Shown in pieces: positions 21,575-28,620 of a stretch of 64,000 nucleotides of DNA. Position numbers and translations under genes: made by a program. The stretch's first letter is position 1. Every line of letters starts with the position of its first letter. Below the pieces are notes generated by a model. That model worked only from the letters and a program-made list of their open reading frames with translations, made no database searches and was not told the DNA's origin. Source of the stretch: Verrucomicrobiota bacterium. GTDB lineage: Bacteria; Verrucomicrobiota; Verrucomicrobiia; Limisphaerales; UBA11320. Where the stretch lies: NCBI GenBank assembly GCA_016199985.1, contig JACQFQ010000033.1, forward strand, positions 59,889-123,888, written 5' to 3'.

Positions 21575-22576
21575 CTACTCCAGGACCTTTTGAATCTGCC
21601 CAAAGTAATTCATCCAGAATTGGATGATCTGATAGGCGACACTGATCATCACCGCGCCAAACACCAGCGCCCCGGCCGCGACCACCGCCGCGCGCGACTC
21701 CCTCTTTCCGCATTCTTCGTAGTACTTGTGAAGTCGTGTCAGGGTTTCATCGGTCTTTCCGCTGAGCTCCGCCGAATGATACTGGGACACGAACTCCTCG
21801 GGAAACGCGTGCGACATCCCCACGACCTCGGAGGGCGTCGTGCCTGATTCCAATTGGGGCCTGAAGGCGTTGATCGCTCGCTCCAACCGGGGCGAACCGC
21901 AGGCCGCGCCCGCCAGCTCCCAGGCGCTGATAATATTCGTGCCCGCGTTGATGAGGGCCTCCAGCGACAGGCAAAGCCGGGCCATCGACAAGCTTCGACG
22001 CGCGGCGCCCAAAAAGGGAACCACATTGAAGACAGCGTCCAACACCGCTCGAACTCCCCCGCCGCGGGTGCTCTGAGACAGGAAGGCAACAATGCCCACG
22101 ACGATGTAAAGAGGAACGATGATCAGGAACTTCTTGATCACAAATCCAACGATGGATCCCTCCTGAACGAGGTTCTGCAGGGAGCTGATCGGGAAAACCA
22201 ACACCGCCATGTGGATCAGGAAGAAAGGGTAGGCGAGCGAAGCAAGCATCTGACGCAGCAGGCGCCCCCGCTCTTCGTAATAGCCGGCGAGCTTGGTGAA
22301 ACAGGCGGGCAGGGTCCCGCTCTGCTCCCCGGCGCCCAAAAGCGCGACGTCAAAACTGGGGAGCCAGTTCTTGGCGCTCATCATCGCGCTGTGGAAGGAA
22401 TTTCCTTGGTCGAGGGAAACGAGGAGCGAGTCGATGGCTTGTCTCGTGTCGCCCGAGCGAGCGTGCCGCTGCATGGTCTTCAGGGCAACGTGGAGGCTCA
22501 TCCCCACCTCGGTCATCTGCGCCAGCTCCCGGTAGAAACGGGCGCGGCGGTTCAGTTGCTGAGGGCTGACGATCAT
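21575..22576 (-). CDS. Type II secretion/type IV pilus GspF-like inner membrane protein (paralogue 1)
   Basis: This 333-residue protein has the GspF/PilC repeat: an N-terminal helical domain (RRARFYRELAQMTEVGMSLHVALKTM, SFDVALLGAGEQSGTLPACFTKLAGYYEERGRLLRQMLASLAYP), a membrane segment, a second half beginning ARLCLSLEALINAGTNIISAWELAGAACGS, and a final membrane segment (VVAAGALVFGAVMISVAYQIIQF). GspF proteins form the inner-membrane platform for the assembly ATPase. It is separated from the main cluster (23.1-28.1 kb) by thioredoxin and a 178-bp gap on the same strand, so it may be independently transcribed. Confidence 0.88.
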   Translation of the reverse strand: MIVSPQQLNRRARFYRELAQMTEVGMSLHVALKTMQRHARSGDTRQAIDSLLVSLDQGNSFHSAMMSAKNWLPSFDVALLGAGEQSGTLPACFTKLAGYYEERGRLLRQMLASLAYPFFLIHMAVLVFPISSLQNLVQEGSIVGFVIKKFLIIVPLYIVVGIVAFLSQSTRGGGVRAVLDAVFNVVPFLGAARRSLSMARLCLSLEALINAGTNIISAWELAGAACGSPRLERAINAFRPQLESGTTPSEVVGMSHAFPEEFVSQYHSAELSGKTDETLTRLHKYYEECGKRESRAAVVAAGALVFGAVMISVAYQIIQFWMNYFGQIQKVLE

Positions 22577-22754
22577 GTGCGCTGCTGCGTCGGATCCCTT
22601 CCAGGGGCCTTAGGAATTCAGACCCGGCAGGGAGAATCATCTCACGCGCCCAGGATGGGAGCGGGTCAGGGCGACATCACCACCGGCCTGCGCCCAAAGG
22701 GTTCACCGATGGACATCCCTACCGATGCCCGCGCGGGCCGGGTCGGCGGCTCGA

Positions 22755-23087
22755 TCAGGCGACAACCTTGTCGATCGCGTCCTTGAACTTCTTCTTGGGG
22801 CCCATGCCCACGATCTGGCCCGCGACCTGGCCGCCTTTGAAAAGCAGAACGGTAGGGATCGACTGGATATTGTAGCGCACCGCCAGGTCCTGATCGTTGT
22901 CGATATTCACCTTCCCGAACTTCACCTTGCCCAAGTACTCGGTGGCCAGCTCATCGATGGTTGGCGCGAGCATCTTGCAAGGACCGCACCACTCGGCCCA
23001 AAAATCCACAAGCACCGGGGTGGAGGAACTGAGAACTTCGCCTTCAAAGTTGGAGGCGGAGAGATTGTGCACGTTCGCGGAGGACAT
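22755..23087 (-). CDS. trxA: Thioredoxin
   Basis: This 110-residue protein has the classical active site WCGPC (Cys34, Cys37) in VLVDFWAEWCGPCKMLAPTIDEL, the cis-proline loop YNIQSIPTVLLFKGGQ, and the usual C-terminal helix. Its length is typical of a cytoplasmic thioredoxin; no signal peptide is present. It reduces disulfides with electrons from thioredoxin reductase. It lies inside the secretion/pseudopilin cluster on the same strand, but thioredoxin genes occur in many contexts and a functional link is not shown. Confidence 0.96.
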   Translation of the reverse strand: MSSANVHNLSASNFEGEVLSSSTPVLVDFWAEWCGPCKMLAPTIDELATEYLGKVKFGKVNIDNDQDLAVRYNIQSIPTVLLFKGGQVAGQIVGMGPKKKFKDAIDKVVA

Positions 23088-23130
23088 AGTTCAATTCGTC
23101 TGAGGTAATGTCGGCGAACGCCGAGATTCC

Positions 23131-23616
23131 TTAATTCTGGGAAGCTTGATTCAACAGCACGACACTCACGACAGCGGCGATTGCCGCGACCATGGCCACG
23201 GCGGCGAGCGCAACATCCAGTCCACCGACGCTGCGGGCGCCAGCGGCTGGACGGGAAGGAGGAACAGGCGGCTTGGCAGGAGCGGCCGCCGCGGGCGCGG
23301 GCGCGGAGGCGGCGTGGCCGCCTGGCTTTGAGAGAGTCGGGGCGGAAGCACTGGCAGCCGAGGGCGTCGGTGGAGCGATGGATTTCGCGGGAGCCGCAGC
23401 AGGCGCGGGGGCGGGCGCGGGAGCGGAGGCCATGGGCGCCGGAGCGGCTGGAGCAGGAGGTCCCCCAGCGGGCATTGCGGGAAGCTTGATCGTCGAAGCC
23501 GCCTGCTTCGGAGGCGTGGGCAAAGGAATGCGCACGGTCTCTTTTTTGGGCTGAACTTTGGGGGCTTCCGCAGGCTTCGGCGGAACAGCGCCAGGATTTG
23601 GAGTGCTCTCGGACAT
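23131..23616 (-). CDS. Pro/Ala-rich protein with C-terminal membrane anchor
   Basis: This 161-residue protein has a short conserved-looking charged motif near residues 20-45 (KVQPKKETVRIPLPTPPKQ and STIKLP), then about 80 residues of Ala/Pro low complexity, and one C-terminal membrane helix (GGLDVALAAVAMVAAIAAVVSVVLL). The topology suggests a tail-anchored or periplasm-spanning protein. Similar Pro-rich anchored proteins with an RIxLPxPP-type motif occur in Verrucomicrobia, but no function is known. It sits between thioredoxin and the pseudopilin-like genes on the same strand. The low-complexity core could mislead homology searches. Confidence 0.7.
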   Translation of the reverse strand: MSESTPNPGAVPPKPAEAPKVQPKKETVRIPLPTPPKQAASTIKLPAMPAGGPPAPAAPAPMASAPAPAPAPAAAPAKSIAPPTPSAASASAPTLSKPGGHAASAPAPAAAAPAKPPVPPSRPAAGARSVGGLDVALAAVAMVAAIAAVVSVVLLNQASQN

Positions 23617-23633
23617 AAAATTCTCGCTGGAAA

Positions 23634-23933
23634 CTAGGTTGGGGAGTGATGGGTGTCAAACTTGTATTCGGGAACTGCGTGCCGGGAAAGACTGGTACGA
23701 CTTGTCGGGTGTCGAAGTCTCTCGATCTGCTTTTTCTCGAAATGACGGATCTCCTCCTTCAATCGGAGGACGGATTGCGCGGCGGCCAGGCTGTAGATCA
23801 GCATGATCGACAGCAGAATGAGAATCACCACCACTGCGGTTCCCGCTGAGCGGGAACCGCTAGGCCGCCGCTGGAAGCGGCGACGAACTTTCATTCGTCG
23901 AATCTCAGGAAGAAAGAAGCGGGAAGGGCTCAT
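23634..23933 (-). CDS. Small membrane protein in pseudopilin cluster
   Basis: This is a 99-residue protein whose ATG overlaps the stop of the preceding pseudopilin-like gene (ATGA at 23930-23933). It has a basic N-terminus (FLPEIRRMKVRRRFQRR), one hydrophobic segment at about residues 35-55 (TAVVVILILLSIMLIYSLAAA), then a charged helix (VLRLKEEIRHFEKKQIERL) that could be a coiled coil. It has no prepilin cleavage motif. Position and topology recall the short inner-membrane assembly proteins (GspL/M or PilN/O type) of secretion clusters, but it is far shorter. A role in pseudopilus assembly is inferred from coupling only. Confidence 0.65.
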   Translation of the reverse strand: MSPSRFFLPEIRRMKVRRRFQRRPSGSRSAGTAVVVILILLSIMLIYSLAAAQSVLRLKEEIRHFEKKQIERLRHPTSRTSLSRHAVPEYKFDTHHSPT

Positions 23934-24439
23934 GGGGTGGGGGCGCCAACGCCAGCAAGGGCGATGAAAGTGAACAGGGGTTTCATGTGAGCTTTGGCGA
24001 GCGAGGGCTCGAGCTCGAGCTCCCAACGCCAGCAGGCAAGCAGGGAGCGCGTTTCGGCGAGGAACTGGGAATTGCGAACGCGGTCCAGAAGCCTCTCCGG
24101 ATCGGATCTGCCCGACGCCTCACGCCAGCAGGCCCCATCGCGGAATGTGTAGCGAACCACACCGTCCTTCCTGGGAATCTTGATGGACACTTGCGCAGCG
24201 CCGGGGTCGAACTCTATCGCTGCGGTCGCCGAACGAATGTCCTCCCGCCAGCGCTCCCCCGCTCGAAGCGCTCGGGAAATGTCCTGCGCGTTCCGACCCA
24301 GATGCTTGGTGGTGTCCGTCGTGCGATAGAGCGCGGCGTAACTCAGCGACAGAATCACCATCAGAACTGCGATGTAGACCATCAACTCGAGCAGGCTCAA
24401 GGCGCGGAGCCGGACGCGGGAATGGCAGCGTCGTCTCAT
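23930..24439 (-). CDS. Pseudopilin-like protein (GspJ-like)
   Basis: This 169-residue protein starts with a basic leader and a type III signal-like helix, RALSLLELMVYIAVLMVILSLSYAALY. The key Glu at +5 after the probable cleavage (A/LSLLE) matches prepilin peptidase substrates, though the usual Gly at -1 is replaced by Ala. The rest (QDISRALRAGERWREDIRSATAAI, YTFRDGACWREAS) resembles minor pseudopilins such as GspJ. The ATG at 24439 overlaps the stop of the upstream gene by ATGA, which decides the start against a longer frame. Confidence 0.78.
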   Translation of the reverse strand: MRRRCHSRVRLRALSLLELMVYIAVLMVILSLSYAALYRTTDTTKHLGRNAQDISRALRAGERWREDIRSATAAIEFDPGAAQVSIKIPRKDGVVRYTFRDGACWREASGRSDPERLLDRVRNSQFLAETRSLLACWRWELELEPSLAKAHMKPLFTFIALAGVGAPTP

Positions 24440-24822
24440 GGCAGCGTCGCCTCTCGGATGTGGGAGCGCTGCCGAACGCCCGCGCCGGGGATCCATTCGA
24501 GACGGAGTTTTTTCGCGGCGCGGGTCAGCCGAAAGGACCCGTCCGGGAGATTCTTCACGGCGGCGGCGTGAACCTCGTAGGCATGCTCCCCCTGGGAAAA
24601 CCTCGCGCCGTCGCCCGCCGCGAGAATCTCCATCTCGCCGTCCACCACTTCCATGATCACCACATCATAATAGCTGGCGCGGATTGCCTTCGTTTCCATC
24701 AGAAACCCAAAAGCGAGCGGCAGCATCACAGCCCCCAGGATCCCAATCGCCACGACAAGCTCAAGGATGAGGCCGCCCCGGCGCCGTGACCCGGGGAAAG
24801 CGGGGAAGACAGGGATCACCAT
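24436..24822 (-). CDS. Pseudopilin-like protein (GspI-like)
   Basis: This 128-residue protein has a prepilin-type N-terminus, RRRGGLILELVVAIGILGAVMLPLAFGFL, with Gly before the predicted cleavage and Glu at position +5, followed by a short soluble domain (VVDGEMEILAAGDGARF). The size and helix fit a minor pseudopilin (GspI type). It is translationally coupled on both sides: it overlaps the GspF-like gene upstream by 7 bp and the GspJ-like gene downstream by 4 bp. No prepilin peptidase gene is in the window. Confidence 0.78.
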   Translation of the reverse strand: MVIPVFPAFPGSRRRGGLILELVVAIGILGAVMLPLAFGFLMETKAIRASYYDVVIMEVVDGEMEILAAGDGARFSQGEHAYEVHAAAVKNLPDGSFRLTRAAKKLRLEWIPGAGVRQRSHIREATLP

Positions 24823-26006
24823 AGGACCCCCTCATTGATGAGCTCGATGATCGGAAGAAAGTACGCAAGACCCATGAGCCCGACGGAGATCCCGGACAGA
24901 ATAAGGAGGCCGGCCGCGAAAAGCTGTCCCGCAGTCTGCTGCTCCTTCGCCGCGCGAGCGTCCAGCGAGAGCCACCAACCCTCCAACGCGGCGACGAATC
25001 CGTAACGGGATCGGGAGGAATTCGCGAGCCGCCATCCGAGCTCGCGATCCTGTCGCAAAGCCGCCAAGGCGGTGGAGAATTCGACGCCCTGGCTCAGCCG
25101 CTCAATGACACGCCCCGCCTTCCATGAGAGAACGCGGTTGTCCGCGGCGTCGGCCGCGATTCGAATCGCATCGCGCTCGGCGAGGCCCGCGTCCAGCGCG
25201 GCGGCCAGGAGCGATCCGAAATTCCGCAGAACGCGCTTTCGATGCCAGGGAAGCCCCCACCAGAGACAGGCGTCGAAGATCGGAAACGAGGGGAGCTGCA
25301 GATAGCGCCGTATCCAGGGTCCGCCCACATAGGCGACGGCGATCACCCCGAGCAGAAGGCTGCCCCCAAACTGGATCACCGCGAGGGCTTCACTCACGGG
25401 AACCAAGCTCGAAAGCGCGGCGGCCCTGTGGATTCCCATGTCCCTAAACAGCTCAAAGAATTTCGGCGCCACGAACACGTTCAGCGTCGCGGCGACCATG
25501 GGGAGCACCGGCAGGACCATCCACGGAACAGAAGCGAAGATTTGCAGCGTCGCGTTCGTCTGGCACCGCGCGTCCGCAACCAGCTGGCGACACAACGGGA
25601 TCACTCTCTGGATCCCGCCGAGTCGATCCCCGGCCTGCAGAGTAGAGATCACAACGCGCGGAAGAAAGTTAGGGACCCGTTCCAGCGCTTGAGGCCAGGG
25701 GGTTCCTTCCCGGATCATCTCGCCCACCCGCTCGAAGCGATAGCCAAGCGACGGATCCCCGGTAGCGGAGACTCCCATCACGATCTCCTCCACTCCGCGC
25801 CCCGCGTTCACTCCCTGCTCGAGCAGATCTAGAAAGAACCCCGCCCGTTCCGATCGGCGCAAAGGAAGGCTCAACAGATAGTAAGCGGCAACGGGCAGAA
25901 GACACAGAATCCCGATCGCGACCAGCGAGCCGAGCGAGGCGGCGCAGAGCTTAAACACCTCTTCCCTAACGCCGTTCGACTGCAAATAATCGAGAAAATC
26001 CCCCAT
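24816..26006 (-). CDS. Type II secretion/type IV pilus GspF-like protein (paralogue 2)
   Basis: This is a 396-residue membrane protein with GspF-type halves: FFLDLLEQGVNAGRGVEEIVMGV, RVVISTLQAGDRLGGIQRVIPLCRQL in the first and FGSLLAAALDAGLAERDAIRIAADAA in the second, with membrane segments near residues 22-45, about 165-190, about 215-240 and at the C-terminus (AAGLLILSGISVGLMGLAYFLPI). It is more divergent than paralogue 3 immediately upstream. The ATG at 26006 follows the upstream stop by 5 bp; a TTG at 26021 is a possible alternative start. Adjacent paired F-type genes suggest a heteromeric inner-membrane platform. Confidence 0.82.
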   Translation of the reverse strand: MGDFLDYLQSNGVREEVFKLCAASLGSLVAIGILCLLPVAAYYLLSLPLRRSERAGFFLDLLEQGVNAGRGVEEIVMGVSATGDPSLGYRFERVGEMIREGTPWPQALERVPNFLPRVVISTLQAGDRLGGIQRVIPLCRQLVADARCQTNATLQIFASVPWMVLPVLPMVAATLNVFVAPKFFELFRDMGIHRAAALSSLVPVSEALAVIQFGGSLLLGVIAVAYVGGPWIRRYLQLPSFPIFDACLWWGLPWHRKRVLRNFGSLLAAALDAGLAERDAIRIAADAADNRVLSWKAGRVIERLSQGVEFSTALAALRQDRELGWRLANSSRSRYGFVAALEGWWLSLDARAAKEQQTAGQLFAAGLLILSGISVGLMGLAYFLPIIELINEGVLW

Positions 26007-26011
26007 GACGC

Positions 26012-27025
26012 TCAGCAGCAAAACGCGAAAAGCTGGCCGAAATCCCTCATGAACATCAGGAGCACGGGGTAGGTCTGAAGAACCACGAGGACTCCCAGGG
26101 TCAGGGTTGCGACCGGCAGCAAGGCGTACAGGGCTATTTCAATCTTATAGTGGGCGCGCCGGTGATAGAGGGTCGCCGCGCGGGCGAAACCCTGCGACAA
26201 GTCCTCGCCGCCGCTGCACACCAGCCAGACGAAGAGCGGCGGAAACAATCGACCGCCAACGGCGACTTGATCGAAGCGCGAAGCCCCTGCGGCAGCCTGA
26301 TCTTCCCACGCCTGAAACTCCCGGCCCAGAGCGGTTAAAGGATTGAGCCCGCGGACGAGCCGCAGGGCGTCGCGGAACGGGTAGTGCCGGGAGAGGAGCA
26401 GATGGAACATCTCAGCGGTCTGCGCCAGGCTCGCCTCCCGGAAACCGGGAAGTCGCCACTGCAGCCATCGGCGCAGTGAAGGCACGGCAAGCGCCAGAGA
26501 AAGCGACGCGAACATCAGGCTGAGAACAATCGGCGAGAGCGTCAGAAGGAGCAGAGCTCCCCGTTGATCGAAGCCCCCGCCAGGGGGCAGGAATTCATCT
26601 CGACTGGCTTTCCAGGATTGCGCCGCGCCTCCGAAGAGCACGGCGAGGAGGACGGACAGCGCGACCGACACCGCGAGAACAATGAGTGGATAAACCATGA
26701 CCGTGCGCAATCGCAGGTGCAGCGCATTCACCTTCTGGTAATGATCGGCGACCATCAGCAAGGTGCCCGGAAGGTCGCCACTGGCTTGTCCGACGGTGAG
26801 CATCGTCTTGTAGAGATCGGGCAGCCGTCTTGGGGCGAGCGCGTCAGGCAGCGGGGCCCCGAGCGCCAGATCCTTCTCCAACGCCTCCAACTCTTCGCGC
26901 AATGCGCCGCGCTTCATGTCGGAGCAGAGCTGCCTGACCGCGCCCTCCAGGGGAATGCCAGACTTCAGCATTCCTGCGAGCTGCTGATTGGCGAACGCGA
27001 GTTCTTCTGAGGACATCAATGACAT
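26012..27025 (-). CDS. Type II secretion/type IV pilus GspF-like protein (paralogue 3)
   Basis: This 337-residue protein has the GspF/PilC signature: ELAFANQQLAGMLKSGIPLEGAVRQL, LPDLYKTMLTVGQASGDLPGTLLMVADHYQK, then membrane helices (VMVYPLIVLAVSVALSVLLAVLFGG), a second cytoplasmic half (MFHLLLSRHYPFRDALRLVRGL) and a final helix (ALLPVATLTLGVLVVLQTYPVLLMF). It forms part of the assembly platform that contacts the ATPase. It directly follows the GspE-like gene with no gap (stop and start adjoin at 27025/27026), so ATPase and platform are in one operon. Confidence 0.88.
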   Translation of the reverse strand: MSLMSSEELAFANQQLAGMLKSGIPLEGAVRQLCSDMKRGALREELEALEKDLALGAPLPDALAPRRLPDLYKTMLTVGQASGDLPGTLLMVADHYQKVNALHLRLRTVMVYPLIVLAVSVALSVLLAVLFGGAAQSWKASRDEFLPPGGGFDQRGALLLLTLSPIVLSLMFASLSLALAVPSLRRWLQWRLPGFREASLAQTAEMFHLLLSRHYPFRDALRLVRGLNPLTALGREFQAWEDQAAAGASRFDQVAVGGRLFPPLFVWLVCSGGEDLSQGFARAATLYHRRAHYKIEIALYALLPVATLTLGVLVVLQTYPVLLMFMRDFGQLFAFCC

Positions 27026-28111
27026 TTACTTTCCCAACAATCGTTCGATTTCGGATGCCGTGGTGACTCCGCGCTGCAGGAGACGCTGGGCGGAAGCGCG
27101 GAGCGTGGAGCTCGGAACGGGCGGCTCCTGGCCTTTGTCCCGTATCTGAGCGCGGCTCCCCTCCTCAATCTTCAACCACTCCACCAGAGGGAGGCGACCC
27201 TGGTACCCCGTGTTGAAGCACCCGTCGCATCCCTCGCCACGGCAGCGCGCGCAGATCCTGCGAATCAATCGCTGGTTGACCACCAGCGCCAACGCGGACG
27301 CCACGGTGTACGAATCCGCGCACAAACCGAGGAGACGTTCAATCACCCCGCGGCAGGATCCGGCATGGAGGGTCGAGATGACCATGTGGCCGGTGAGCGC
27401 CGCGCGCACCACGAGATTCGCGGTGGCCTCGTCGCGGATCTCCCCCATCACCAACACCTGCGGATCCTGCCGAAGCAGATGCTTCGCGGCCTTCACAAAA
27501 TCCAAACCCATCGCCTCGTTGATTTCGGTTTGCATGATGCCCGGCAGCACCTGCTCCACCGGATCTTCAATGGTGATGATATGACGTCCCCCCATCTCAG
27601 CCAATTCGCGCAGGCAGGCATAGATCGTCGTGGTCTTCCCGCTGCCAGCCGGGCCTGTGAGAAGGAGGAGGCCGCCGGGAGATTTGAGAAATGACTCCAG
27701 AGCGACGCGCGCTTCGTCCGGGAAATCGAGATCGGCCAACTTCAAAACGCTGCCGCCCGATTCGAAGAGCCGCAGGACAATTTTCTCTCCCGACACCGTC
27801 GGGTACGTCGCCACGCGCACGTCGTGCTTCGAATGGAGGTCCTGGGCGGCGATTCGACCGTCCTGGGGCAGGGAGATTTGGTAGGTCTTGAGACGGCTCA
27901 GGTACTTCACGCGACCGAAGACGCGCTCGGCCACGTCGGGCGGCATATCGGAATGGGGAGTCAGAAGGCCGTCCAGACGGAAGGCAACGGTCGCCGACGA
28001 CCCCGCGCGCTGCAAATGGATGTCACTCGCGCCCGCCGCTTCGGCCTGATGCACCAGCTTCTCGAGAAGCTGCGGCGCTAACTCCAGCTGATTATGATGG
28101 TCCTGAGACAT
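27026..28111 (-). CDS. GspE/PulE-type secretion ATPase
   Basis: This 361-residue hexameric-type ATPase powers pseudopilus or pilus assembly. It shows the N2 domain (GASDIHLQRA), Walker A GPAGSGKTTT (Lys159), the Asp box IITIEDPVEQ, Walker B QVLVMGEIRDE and the His box GHMVISTLHAGSC, then a tetracysteine zinc motif with Cys at 287, 290, 295 and 298 (CARCRGEGCDGC) typical of GspE/PilB but not PilT. The N1 domain that binds GspL is absent, making it shorter than the usual 500-570 residues. It is the first gene of the minus-strand cluster; a 509-bp upstream region holds palindromes and hairpins. Confidence 0.92.
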   Translation of the reverse strand: MSQDHHNQLELAPQLLEKLVHQAEAAGASDIHLQRAGSSATVAFRLDGLLTPHSDMPPDVAERVFGRVKYLSRLKTYQISLPQDGRIAAQDLHSKHDVRVATYPTVSGEKIVLRLFESGGSVLKLADLDFPDEARVALESFLKSPGGLLLLTGPAGSGKTTTIYACLRELAEMGGRHIITIEDPVEQVLPGIMQTEINEAMGLDFVKAAKHLLRQDPQVLVMGEIRDEATANLVVRAALTGHMVISTLHAGSCRGVIERLLGLCADSYTVASALALVVNQRLIRRICARCRGEGCDGCFNTGYQGRLPLVEWLKIEEGSRAQIRDKGQEPPVPSSTLRASAQRLLQRGVTTASEIERLLGK

Positions 28112-28218
28112 TATCGCTTAGCAAGGCAGGGCATGACATAGGCCGGCGCTCGCAATGGGAAACTTCAAGGGATCAGACAGGGGCGGGAAGGGAAAGGCAC
28201 GAGAAAAGCATGGCGGGA

Positions 28219-28259
28219 AAACCTCCGGAATGCCAGGCGTCAACTGGCACTCCGGAGGT
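28219..28259 (-). promoter_or_regulatory. Strong hairpin upstream of secretion cluster (terminator or leader structure)
   Basis: The 17-bp arms AACCTCCGGAATGCCAG and CTGGCACTCCGGAGGTT pair with one A/C mismatch position (which would be a wobble on the other strand) around a 7-nt loop. On the minus strand the stem is followed by TTTTCCC, a short T-run, so it could end transcripts arriving from the S9 peptidase operon about 360 bp upstream. It lies only 108 bp before the GspE-like start and could instead be a 5' leader structure or attenuator. Confidence 0.5.
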
Positions 28260-28408
28260 TGGGCGACCCGTGTGTCTCCTGGCGGAGCAGGTCACCCGAC
28301 CCTACCACCTCCTGAGGCGATTATGAATGCACTAACGCGGGTGACCCTAGGGGGAAAACCCAGGCAGACAATCCCCCGTAATAGGGGTTCACAGTGAATA
28401 TGCGGGGA

Positions 28409-28434
28409 GTTAATCCCTAAAACTAGGGATTAAC
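28409..28434. promoter_or_regulatory. Palindromic operator-like site with 11-bp arms
   Basis: The arms GTTAATCCCTA and TAGGGATTAAC are perfectly complementary around the spacer AAAC. The core 28414-28429 (TCCCTA-AAAC-TAGGGA) differs in one spacer base from the site at 18581-18596. It is 298-323 bp upstream of the GspE-like start. No T-run follows on either strand, so an operator is favoured over a terminator. Nearby CCCC/GGGG inverted sites at 28374-28387 may be weaker copies. Confidence 0.55.
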
Positions 28435-28620
28435 CCCAAACCCCTCCCCATTCTGAGGCGGAATCGGGCGGATGGATGCTCAAGCGCTGGAGCATTCACA
28501 GGCCGCCCGCGTCCGTGAAGCACGTCCTCCGTGCATGGAAGCAGGCGACCGACGTGGCGACCGGCCATTGTAACGCGAGAGGCGGGCGCTTTTCCGCGGG
28601 AAGTCGGCAACCGGCCGGTT

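Larger units (their letters stand above)
28112..28620. other. Intergenic region with several inverted repeats
   Basis: This 509-bp non-coding stretch separates the GspE-like gene (start 28111) from the end of the S9 peptidase gene (28621), both on the minus strand. It holds a strong hairpin (28219-28259), a 9-bp inverted repeat GGTCACCCG / CGGGTGACC (28290-28298 and 28338-28346), CCC-GGG rich sites at 28345-28354 and 28374-28387 (CCCC-GTAATA-GGGG), and an 11-bp-arm palindrome (28409-28434). It must contain the promoter and leader of the secretion cluster and the 3' end of the peptidase operon. Confidence 0.7.

Noticed and set aside
28140..28350. Possible c-di-GMP or other known riboswitch before the GspE-like gene
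   Set aside because: The hairpins are strong, but I could not match the conserved core bases of the GEMM or other known riboswitch classes.
28409..28434. Palindrome read as an intrinsic terminator of the S9 peptidase operon
   Set aside because: There is no T-run on either side, and its core recurs in a promoter-type region at 18581-18596, so an operator is more likely.
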